This document shows positions 12,067 to 24,600 of a stretch of 64,000 nucleotides of DNA, in pieces. This DNA is from Corbicula japonica. Lineage: Eukaryota > Mollusca > Bivalvia > Venerida > Cyrenidae. The translations under genes and the position numbers were made by a program. The first letter of the stretch is position 1. The number at the start of each line of letters is the position of its first letter. Below the pieces are notes generated by a model that worked only from the letters and a program-made list of their open reading frames with translations, did no database searches and was not told where the DNA came from. The DNA is taken from the NCBI GenBank assembly GCA_038501625.1, contig JAZAYU010000007.1:1715685-1779684 (forward strand), in the 5' to 3' direction.

Positions 12067-14477
12067 TCATTTGAATGAAATAAGGTAATCTGGATACGCT
12101 TGAGTGTCGTTGAAAATCACAATTTCGGTTGGATTAGTCATGTTGTTCACAACACTGTCATACTTGGCATTGGGTCCTCCAGCTGGTTTAGGTGGGCCTG
12201 TTCTGATTCCAGATTGCGCTAAACAGTACTCTCCTGTCAAAACTCGACAACGGAACATTCTGCATATTCCTGTGGGATCGGGACGTGCAAAACCTCGAGA
12301 AACGGTGGCATAGGGTGAGAAATAGACACCAGCACCATAATTTGCACCTGCAAACGAAACTTGTCAATAAATGACCCGTTTCACGTCAAGATGTATGCTG
12401 TATTCAGATTCCCTATTTGTTTTTGTTTTCGGAAGCAAAACACACATTTACTAATTTTGCACCATTTGTTGCTGATCTGTTTTTATATTGCTTTGAAAGA
12501 GACTTTATTCTTGTACAGAACATTAATAAAACATTAATAAAGCATTTTACAACAACTCGAGTTATCCTGACAATTTGTTAAATATTTAAAATAACCATTA
12601 TCCATTTATCTAGACAATTAAAGAGTAAAATATCCCAATGAATCCAGCTTAATAAAGCAAATACTAAAGAAAAGCAAGCAAGCAAACCTTCTCATGTTAA
12701 ATTCATATGAAAGGGCAATAACCCAAACAATATTCTTGTTGTCACATATGGCTTTGTCCAAGCTGATGATATATTCATAGTATTATGTTGATAGAAAAAG
12801 TACAAAGTTATAAGCAACATTAAGTTTCATAATAAGGTTTGTACTTTCTGGACGAAAACGACGATGACGCTCGACATTATGGTCCCTATGTGTCTATTGC
12901 AGAAAGGAACACGACAAATAATTAAAATATTTCTGGCTCGGTTTGATATAGCCAATTCTTTGGAAGAAATGGAAATCCATATTACTGTCCGCGCCGCCTA
13001 GCACAGGGTTGAGTGCAACTCACTATTTACACAGGTGCTTAACGGTCTTTAAAGGGCAAGATATCAGCAAATACTCAATGTACGGGGAAACATTAATGAC
13101 AAAATGTAAATGATAGCAGTACTGATTAAATGTATGGGGAGACTGTTTACAACCGCCACACAGCACAAAGCTAACTGTGATATTTAAATACGTGTAAAGG
13201 GAACTTTTATAGCGATTGTTCACGACAAAAAGTCAGCATATTGCAGGCTATGTTTGCTTTGCCTATTCATGACTTCATAAGCAAATGCATATCACTGTCC
13301 ACGTCGTTTAGCCACGAGTTGATGGCAACTTATTATTTACATAATCGTGCTCAGCGGCCTTCATTGGCGAAATTAAAAACTGCTCTTATTGAATTTCGCT
13401 TTCACACCACACATCCTAAAAGACGTCGTTAAGAAAAGAAGTTTTTTGATAATAAAAATGTACTTCATCTAGGTATTTATTACCTAGTATTCTCACTTGG
13501 TTCGTTTTTCATGTGATTGCTTCCTTCTGTTTCTCATGTAACAAAATTGGGTTGGTTATGTTATAACAAAGTTAAAATTTACTGTTTGAGTAACTTCTGT
13601 CAAATCCGTGAACTTTAATATTCTCGATTCCAATGCTGCCAGATCCGTGCCAGAGAAAACTTTCATTTTTCGTGTTTGGTGGGTTCTTTTGTTCCATAAG
13701 ACGTTTCAGAGCTTGATACTGTTGCCAAAGTGTTCTGTTCTGGATTCGCTCGATCTAAAAATATAACTTATAAAATTCTTCACGAAAACAGATATATTAA
13801 TTGGTACATTTTAAGAATTCTTCGCAACTTTTGTCTTTTTTTATGAATACAATTTATTGAAGAATAATTTTGGCTTCATTATGACAAGCGGTTATGTCGA
13901 ATGCAATGTAAACAGTAACAAGAAATGCCATTAGGTTTTCATGTGATCCGAACACAGTGCCATAAATTTTATTACAATATCCTGTATGTTATGCAGAACA
14001 AACAATAATTAAATAACTAATGGAAGTACGATCTTATTGCAACTAAAGAATTGGTATGTTTAAAGTAAATGAGCTGCCATTTATAGCGGGATAAATATAT
14101 TCACAATGCAATGAAGGTATACTTTGTTTATGATATTATGTCGGCTTTGTTATTTAGAGCAAGCTTCTTAACTTTAAGAACAGCGAAATTGATGATAAAA
14201 TTATATATGTCTAAACGATACCACTTAAAATGAGTAATCGACAAAAACCCGATTTCAGAAAGGCTATACAAAGTTGTACGTTTTTCTTAATATACAAAGT
14301 TAAGTGTTTTATTAAAAAATAATCAGTCTTTAACCTTCACCACCGTGACCCCAGCGCCGATGGCGGCAATGAATGTTTTCTCAGTGTCAATGTATTCCTT
14401 GTCTGTAGCAGCGAGTGGGACGACATTGAGATTTCCTTGCAAGTCCTTCCAGTGTGTTGGGATGCCAAGTGACTCCG
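12067..14477 (-). CDS. PARP14-like: Gene A exons 20-22: ART/PARP catalytic domain (H-Y-E)
   Basis: Exons 14477-14335 (143 bp), 13754-13583 (172 bp) and 12347-12067 (281 bp). The domain starts at IPTHWKD, with a helix IERIQNRTLWQQYQALK. The NAD-binding His lies in FLWHGSGS (His2287), the Tyr in GAGVYFSP (Tyr2317), and the third triad position in PTEIVIFNDTQAYP (Glu2383). It ends YLISFK followed by TGA at 12067. In human PARP14 the aligned third residue is Leu and the enzyme is a mono-ADP-ribosyltransferase; Glu at this position is typical of poly-ADP-ribosylating PARPs. Chain elongation here is an inference only. The 3' UTR lies below 12067. Confidence 0.92.
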
Positions 14478-15620
14478 CTGAAAACAGTCATTTCCAGGAA
14501 TAAAATAACACTTTGCAAATAAAGATTCTGTTAATTAATTATCGGCTTAAGCGGTCAAAAGTATTTATGGACTCTACGATCCAGGTGCTGTTAGATCCAA
14601 AAACCGACAATGATATGTGTAAGCAATGTCATATACGCCAGTGATATAACGTAAAGAATTTAGTAAGGGAAATCCCTAGCTCGGGATAGGCTTAATTGGG
14701 AGACGATGTTAAAGGTATGATAATAGGTATATTGCTTGTCATTGCAAGTGAAACAAATTATTGAAACTCTATGGATATGACATTATGCTTAATAAGGAAT
14801 TCGTTAATATTTTCTAATTTCATACTTGACTTGTTCAGAATTCTCTGTAGCATAAACCATTTTGTTGCGAAGAAAAGGAGATAAGTCTGTTTTTCTTCAA
14901 TGTATTTAAAATGGTGATTTGAACTTACTTTTAATATTAACGACAACTATTACGTTGTTTTAATTTAAACAAAGCCAATGATCATCCATGATTTTCCTAC
15001 AAATATATGGTGATATTGTTACTCAATGAATTTCTGTTCATCAAATATTACTTGCACTGAAATGCAAACTAAGTAATGTCGTCGGCATATGTAAAATGAA
15101 GACAATCTGAAATAGTCGTATTCATATAACATGCACCATGGTGCAAAAATACAACAAGACTGTGCAATAAAATTACTAGATGTTCCTTCTAAATCTCTAA
15201 CCTTTTATATCTTTTCGGACAACCTTCACTTTATCATTTGGTTTGTCCTTCGGAAATTCGACCATCTGCTTTAAATCCACAATATATTCTTCTCTTTTGT
15301 CGTCTCTGTTAAATAAATACATGTGTCTGTTAGTTTGTTTTTAATTTTAATCATATATAATAAACATATTGCCGTACAATGGAGAGCAAACTTGAGTTCT
15401 TTAATGGCCAGATCTAGAACAGTGTCCCCAGACATCATATTAGTATGTATTAGCGTATATCCACGATGCTCTGTTCACATCGATAATGATCGGTGAAAAA
15501 CATAAAATGCAAGCTAATTATATTTATTACTATTATGAAAAACTCCCATGGGAGAATATTTGAAAATTACTATCCCATTTTAAAGAAGAGGAGTGTCGGT
15601 GTAAGGAATGTGACATTACT

Positions 15621-15668
<48 letters not shown>

Positions 15669-18600
15669 AAACAACGGACGAAGTTTTTATTAAATCTTCA
15701 TCGATTCTTGCACAGAAAACGAATCATTTTGATTTCCCTTTGTTACAAAAAATGAAATATGCATATCAGGAACAGTGAAACCACAAACAGTGAATGTAGA
15801 TTTATATATCTTGCCTGAATTTAACAGTACGTTCCTTTGATTCATATGCCTTCTCGATCTTGAAGTTGACTTTCTTGTCATAAGCAACTAGTTTAGTTTC
15901 TTGTCCACTTGTATCTTCAAAATACCACTGTATGATGTTACTCATCAAGTCAGCATTACTCGCATTCTTTTCGTACTCTAGTGCTCCCCTCATAATTCTA
16001 AAACAGTATAAAAAACAGTCTGCAACACATGTTATATTAGATTTGTTGCGAATATATACTCGATATTAGATTAGAAGAAAATTCCAAGATTTTATTATAC
16101 ATGAGTTATCTGCAAAAATGTAAAAACAATGCATATCAGGAATTGCCACCACAGAAAATACAGCCTCACCACTTAGCCAAAATGTAGAGCGGATAAGATC
16201 AATTTCAAATAATACACCACAAACAATTAACGAAAAAGAGAACCGTTGGGTATACCACTTTGAAACAGTAAGTGACAAAATAATTTGCCTCTGAAGTTCA
16301 CAAAACAAGTACAAGTGTTCACTTGTACATGTTGTATCGATTTGGAAGAACTGAATTGCTAATAAATAGGGATGCACACGTAAAATGTGTAAAGCTATTA
16401 TAGTTATTCGTTACAATTCATTATTGTAAGATGCACTGGGTTTGCTTTTCTTTGGATTTTGACAGTTTTTCTGAATCAGTCATACATTTAGGGAGAAATA
16501 AACAGATTTGGATGATGCCCAATTTGGTTACAAATAGAATATTGTCAAATCGCTGACAGATGATCCATTTCATTTGATTGAAATAGACTGCCACAAGCAA
16601 TGTGCAATTTTCCAAACAAAACTATTTTCTAGAGTTTTTTTTTAACGCGGCGAAAAAAGTTTGTTAGTTTGTTTTATGCCATATATAAAGATAACATGTC
16701 AATGCGCAGTTTATAACTGACACATTAATTTCTTGACTACACTTGTTATTTATGGTGATATCCGTACTAGAATTTATCGCCGGATTGATTTATAGATTTG
16801 CTTACTTCGATTCGAGCTTGAATCCTTTCCAGAAAATGTAGACCATTCCATGTAAACAGTAAAATACATAGTAATGTAATTGTTGATATTATCGTAAATA
16901 AATCATTTATTGACTTTGTTTTAAGACGCGCTGACTTGTCCTTACATGTGCACTTCATCAGTTGCTTTTTGAACGTTTTCTGCAAATCCCAGTATTCTGA
17001 TTTCGCCTTTGCCCTTTTCAAGCGCTACATCCACGTGGTGCTTAGACTTTAGTTCTCTCAACTGTTTTTCCTGTAAATATTGAGCACAAACGGCATGTTA
17101 TTAACACTATTTACTATTTACAATAGTAGACTCTTACTGATTCCGTACAATATTATACAACACAAATCTGACAGCGTCCAGACACGCGATCTAAACGTCC
17201 AAATGTCTAAACGTCCAACCACACGTTCTAAAGTTTAACGCAATTATTTGTCTGGCAAATCATTTGTCAGAAACGAGTAAGGCGTTAAAATTAAAACACA
17301 CTCCTGAACTGACGAAAGTCCTCAAAAACCACAGAAAAGTTCACTTTTCATCTATCTTTGTAAAAAAATCAGTTTAATTTAAATAATGTTTAAATGGGTG
17401 CTTTGCCTCTGTGTTTTTTCCAATTTAGCACGAGATTGACTACTGTAAGTCTCCATAAATAAATTTATTAAGAGACGAGTTAAAATGAAATTTCGCCCCC
17501 CCCCCCCCGCCCCGCTCTATTCACATACGTAATATCTGTTAAACTTCCGGATGATATCATCTGCAATTTCCTTTTTGCCGAAGCACTTTTCAATTCTAGA
17601 GATTCCTCTTTCTATAGTATTGTCATCTCTGGCTACAATTATAAATGTAACACCGCCGTGTTCGGTTGATCCACGTCGCTGATGGTGCCTCCTGGCACCT
17701 CCAAATGTTGTATCGTCATCGCTTGACGAACCTGACCGCAAAAGAAAAACATTTAGAAAATTAAAAAATGGAAAAATAAAAACACTTTTTCAATAATCTT
17801 AGAATTTTAAATTTATGACTAATTTTAGTTTTTTATAAGGTATGTTGTAAACAAACATGCTGTAAAATACTATGTCTACGTGTTTCTCTGTACAAATATA
17901 TACCTGTTCTGCCAGTTCCAACACTGGATGCAACTTTTTCAAACACTTCCAACATTTCATGTTGAAAAATTACGACCCTGACCTCATTTACGTGTTTTGG
18001 CGACGTCCTCTCAAACTCTACCATGCCTTGCAACATTAGTTTTGCCATTTCTTTCGGCTTTCCACCACGACCTTATTTAAGGAAAAATATTAAAGGTGAA
18101 AAACTTTGCATAATAAACTGTGTGAAAAGTAGAATTTTTAAAAAGTCATATTAGATCATGATTACGATAAAAAAAACTCGTAAAAACAAACGCATATTGC
18201 CGTCAAAATCGAAAGACATATGTATCTGTACAAGATGTATATCATACCAAATTTATTTTTAGAGATTATGTCGATTTCTTACTTTTCCTATCTTCAAACA
18301 TGTATGCTTTTTCTTTTTGTTTTGTGGAATTGTTGTTAGATAAATTTGTTTGTTGAAAAGCATAAACTAACCATAAACTGTTCCTTTAAAATATCATAAA
18401 TAAATAAAAATGAAGAAAATCATAAACTATCTGTTAATTTAAAAATATCGTATATAAATTAAAATTGAATATTAATTGTTCAGTCTCGTGAGTTGAATCT
18501 ATGGATGGCATCAAACGATATTACAACAGTTTCCGATATGACACAACGAACATTTCTGTAATACTTAGTAAAGATCCTGTTTAAATTCTTACCATTACCT

Positions 18601-21600
18601 GTTCCCAAAGCTGGGAAAGATATTGGCTTCATCAGGATCCTCTATAAATCTTTACATTTTTTTTCATTACCTGTTCCCAAATCTGAGAAAGCTTTTGATT
18701 TCATCAAGATCATCAATAAAACTTTATATTTTTGTCATTACCTGTTCCCAAAGCTGGGAAAGCTATTGACGCCATTTGTCTTTTCTCTGCCTCTTTCAAT
18801 GCTTTTATCATCACTGTCGTCCAACCTTCAAGATCGGTCTGCACTGCTACGTAGATGACTCGTTTACAGGCTAGATTCGGGGCCGAAGAGGTCACGAGGT
18901 TGTAATTGCGCAAAGTTTTTTCTAAAGAAAACACGTGTTTTAAAATATAAAGAAATTTTGAATAATGAATATTTATGATTTGTTGCAGGGTATAAGCGTA
19001 TTAATCCTTTTCGACTAATTCGACGAAGTAATCATGCATTTTCTTCCATATAACACTCCTGTCGAACTTTAAACTTGACCTCCCAAAAAGTTAATTAGGA
19101 GCGAGGGTTGAGCTTAATCGACAGTCTACGGAATAATTTTAATCACACACTTTAATTTTAAAGATGCATGTTACCGCATTCCATAACAAATCAAATCAAG
19201 TGTGCACGTTTTAACATCCTTGTCTACTCACTTTTCTCTTCCAGTTCATCAACAATTTGCTGACCACATTTCTTTAGAAGACTTCGTGATGTTGCACCTG
19301 TTGAATTAGACCACCAGTTATATTAATGTTACCTCATAATTTGTTTATCTTTTGATTAGATACGAGTACTTCCAGTGCATTAGACAACTTTTGGGGACAG
19401 GTACCCATTCCCTTCGTGTTAAGACAAAAAAGATAAAAAAAAACTAAGTCATATATGCATGTTTTGACTTTAGGCGGCGTGGGCAGTAATATGGATTCCC
19501 ATTACTGCCCACGAACAGGCTCAATCAAACCGAGCCTGCAGTATTTTTATATTTGTCGTGTTCGGTGGCTTTCAAAGTTCCCTTTTCATCTATTTGAAGT
19601 GTTACACTTACTCAAAACACTGTTTTCCACCACTGATTATAATAGCTAGTATATTTGTGACTTTAGACTTACAAATAAACCAATATATCCATGTAATTTA
19701 CATGCATTTTCGGGAGTCCATTTCAATTTTATTTTAGATTTTGGATAGGAGGTATTTTCTGATATAGGGGGAAAATACTATTTTGAGAGGGGAATATGGC
19801 CCATCATGGGCCACAAAAATTGCAAAACAAGTGCCCTGACTTTTATTAACAAGAAATTAGCATGAATTTCAGATTTAAGCCATTTTAATAAGGATATTTA
19901 TGTAATGTCACAGTAAGTACGCTTTTAATGAACAAATGAATCCTTGATCGGAATATGTATTCACATAGATTTAATAAAAGACTATGTTAATACCTTTATT
20001 AATCTTCATTTGATTAAATAAGGTTTCATATGCTTTCCGGGAAAATCCCTAAAAACCACAACTTTATATTTGATCAAGTTTAGATATTGATAAATATGAA
20101 ACAACCAACAAATGACGAACATGCAAACGTCAGGGGTTACTGCATTTGAACGGTCAGTGGCAAAACACATTTGCCACTGAGAAGTTATATCAGCCACCAA
20201 TTTCACACAGTCCTCGTCAGGTTATCATATGGACAAACGCATACAACATGTCTTGGTATACTCTATATGTTATAGAAAAAAATGTGTTCATTGAAATATT
20301 TAACACTGTTACACGATTTAGACTAGCGAACAATTTGTCAAATAAAGACCTCATTTTATAAATTAATTTCAATTAGTCGCAAGTCATTTGGTAAAAAAAT
20401 AAGTTCACAGACCAAATCAAATGCAACAAATGACTTAAATGACTTTCAACATGTTTGCTGATTGCTACAGTTGTTATTGATGCTAATGAAAAAATAGCTT
20501 ACCTTTTTGTAGGTCCATCGATAATGGTATGCTTATGACAATACAGTCCGTGTCCTCCTCTAGCATATCACCTTCCTTTATATTGACCGACAAGGTACCT
20601 ATGTTGAAAGTTTGACCATCGCTGTCTTCTGTTCAGTGAAAATGTAATTATGTTACATAAATATATTATATTAAAATATTAAGAAAATAACTTGCGACCC
20701 CAAAATACTCACCAAACAGTTTTAGGTGATCTATTTCGTTTCATTTAATATTTCATAACTTTCTCATGTAACTGAATCATGTGACAATAACACTTTGCCC
20801 AGTTCATTTGTATCTCAGTCAAAGAGCAATTTTTCTGCTGCCTTACGTTTAAAAAATATGATCTAATAATATGTAAATTACCAATTTTATCACACCATTT
20901 CATCTTTTGAGTATGACAAACAAATCCGGTCGCCTGGTTTCAAAACCATACTGTCGGAAAGGCAATGCGGTATTTAACATAGATAAAATTAAAAACATTT
21001 ATATAAGATTCTATTTTAATTGTAAGATTGAACATAGTTTACCATCTGAATCGGCGGCAAATCTTCTAACGCCACGTTGACCTAAACGTTTCCCAGTCGT
21101 CCAGTGCGAGATTTCCTCTTCAAAGGCCTAAAATCAAATGTGTTAGTTATTAAACATCAGGGAATTAAATGTAAATGTACATTACAGATGTGAGTTTAGC
21201 TTGTTATGTATTAGGTCAATCAAACCAGCCAGCAATATTTTCATAGTTGGCTTTTAAGTTCCCTTTTTTTATCTATTTGTATACTTTTCATTATATTTAA
21301 TATAATTTTAGTATTTAATTTCATCTAATGATTAAACTCAAAAATAATAAAACAATTCCAACTCATGGTAAAACCATGCTCTCTTCTCTTCTCTACTTTT
21401 TGGCTGTGTGGGGAGGCTGTGTCTGCTGAATGTGGCCATTTCAAATAAGCATATTTCAATTTTTTAAACGCCATGATATTAAATGTGTCTTAGAAGTAAT
21501 ACAATTATGCATAAATGTTTCCTTTCACTGGACTGAGGAAATCATGACATTTTATTTTTCATGATGTGAACCGAGACAACCAATAAAATATTTTTTTATT

Positions 21601-24600
21601 AAAACACATCTCTAACTGCTTAAATGTAATAACTTTACAAGTAACAATTCAAAATATTAACTGAGACATCAAGTTTCATTTAGAGGTGTTATGTTGACTG
21701 AATCATCTATATCATATATATTGTATGCTGATATTTAAAGGACTGAAATGCAAAGTTATTTAACGAAACAACTTACTCTAATTGTAGATGTATCTCCCTG
21801 GTATATGACAATCCTTACTTCTTTAATGCTTGTCTTTGGATTACTGTTTGCAAAGGTCTCAATAGCTGCAAACATTTCCTTTGCTACCACGTCTTTGGGA
21901 TAACCCAGTTTGCCAGTGCCAATTGCAGGAAACACAATGCTTGAGTGATTTTGAGAACTTGCTCCTTTCAAACAGTTCAAGGTAAAGTTTTTCACGCCCT
22001 GTGTTAAACATTTTAAAACATGTTGATAACTAATTAAGAGTATAATACACATTTTGAAGGTAATTCTGATCGGTACATTGTTCTCTGTAAATACTGAGTT
22101 GAGATCAATTTAGGGATTGGCGGCGTGGACAGTAATACACAATTTATACTGCATTTTTATAGATTATCAACTCTGTTTCGACAAAATTGACCGATCATTA
22201 CTGTGGCAAAAACTCATATCAGAGAATCTAAGTTGGAAACTTGTAAGAGCTATACGATCTATGTACAACACAGTAAAATCATGCATGCGATTCAAATCAG
22301 CGAAATCAGACTTTTTCAGCTCCGATATCGGCTTGAAACAGGGGGACCCGAGTTCTCCTTTTCTTTTTATGCTCTTCGTCAACAACATCAACAATAACAT
22401 TAGGTCAGATCTATATGGTATCTTTACAATCGACGAACTTAAATTCTTTCTGTTACTTTATGCCGACGACCAGGTACTTTTCGCGAAATCCCCAGAAACA
22501 CTACAACTCATGCTAGATGACATCCAAAACTATTGTAACATTTGGGGTTTGAAGATCAATACTTCTAAAACTAAAGCCATGATATTCGAAAAGGGTAGAC
22601 ACACTGTTTTTAATTTCATATAAACAATACTCGTATAGAATTAGTTGAATCCTTTAAATATTTAGGCATGACGCTCTTCAAAAATGGTAACTGGTCCAGA
22701 AGCCAAAAAACAATTGCACAGCACGCAATATTTGCACTGCATAATTTGTTCAGACTATTTCAAAACGTCGATTTACCGATATCTCAAAAATGCAACTTGT
22801 TTGATACGTTAATTGCGTCAATTTTAAATTTCGGAGCGGAAGTATGGGGCATGCACTCTGCCACAGATATCGAATTAATTCATACAAAAATTTTACGACG
22901 TCTTCTTTGTGTAAAGAAATCAACAAATATCGCAGCACTTTATGGCGAAACCGGTAGATATCCACTTGAAGTTAATAGAAAAATAATTATGCTTAAATTT
23001 TGGCTTAAAATTCTTGATCAAGATAATGACTCATTAGTAAAAAATATTTATTTAATGTTAAAACGCGATGTTGATGCAAATAGGAATTATAACGGAAAAA
23101 ACTGGGCATATCAAATTAAAAACATTCTAGACTCTCATGGATTCTCATATGTTTGGAACATTCAAAGCGCAACAGACATTCCGTTTGATATTTTAAAGAA
23201 ACGAATCTTTGACACCTATAAACAAAATTGGTACTCCGAAATCAACAATTCTAGAAAGTTAGACTCGTATGCGTTATTCAAGCATGAATTTGATCTAGAA
23301 CAATACTTAAAAGTTCTACCTGAAGGTAAATTTAAAAACGCGCTTGTTAAATTCCGGGTCTCTTCACACAATTTAAGAATTGAACCTGGTCGCTACGAAA
23401 ATCTAATTCGCGAAGAAAGATTATGCATTTACTGTAATATGAACCGGATCGAAAATGAGTATCACTTTTTATTAGTTTGCCCATATTATCGCTAACTTAG
23501 AAACAAATATTTCAAGGCCTATTTCAATCATTGGCCAACATTAAATAAATTTGAACAGCTCATGGTCTCAAGATCACCAAAAGTTCTATTGAATTTAGCA
23601 AAATATATTTACTTTGCCAACTTGAAAAGAAACAATACATCTTAGATAATTGATTAACTTCAAAATTAAGTACCGTATCTTTTTGTGTTGTATTTGAAAA
23701 TATTACACGTCACATGTTAACATGGTAACATGATACATAATTACTTTGTTGTACTATTTTCGGTAATCTTTCCCATTTGAGAACTATATCTATATTATTA
23801 AGTTGTTGTACTTTTTTCTGTTAAGTAATCTCTCCCATTTAAGATCTATATCTACTTAATTAAATTGTTGTACTATTTTCTGTTAAGTAATCTTCTCCAT
23901 TCAATAACTATATCTACATAACTCAGCTGGTGTACTATTTTCTGTTAAGTAATCTTTCCCATTTAAGCATTACTGTATTTACTATATCTGAAAAATTAAA
24001 CGTCATCTGTTAACATGAACATCACATCCTTTTAATATCTACTTTAGATTTTCACAATCTCTTCTGTTAATCATGTTCTCTATGTGTTTGTATTGCTATA
24101 AGCATTGTATCGCCATTATTTCATTTGAACAGGCTAAGTCAAACCGTGTCTACAATATTTTTATTATTAGTCGTATTCGGTAAATTGAAAGTTCCATTTA
24201 CATCTTTTCAAAACGTTATTTTATCGTTAAAATAAATATAAATTTTATTATCTACTGGAGATAAGACGTTGGATTGAAGATGAAATATGAAATGCCTTTG
24301 TCTGTCTTAAATTATTGTGATTTATTTTTCAAAAAGATGATAAAGATGAACACTAACCAATAATTTTTTAATGAAACAGGAGGTGCTCGATAATGCAAGG
24401 ACTTTGTCAGCGTATTAAAGGCGTCTTAGCAATAAGTTTCGGTCCTAACTTGCAAAATTAGAAAGTTATCTTACTTCAGTGGACTCTTGGTCGTTATTCG
24501 CCTTCCACTGTACCAAGCATGCATGAATCACTGAAGAACACATCAGCTTATGTCCAGAAGTTACAGCGATTTGTCCATGTTGAAGTCCATTCGGACACTT

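Noticed and set aside
22117..23495. Functional retrotransposon
   Set aside because: Lacks a 5' end, has a frameshift near 22615 and a premature stop at 23493.
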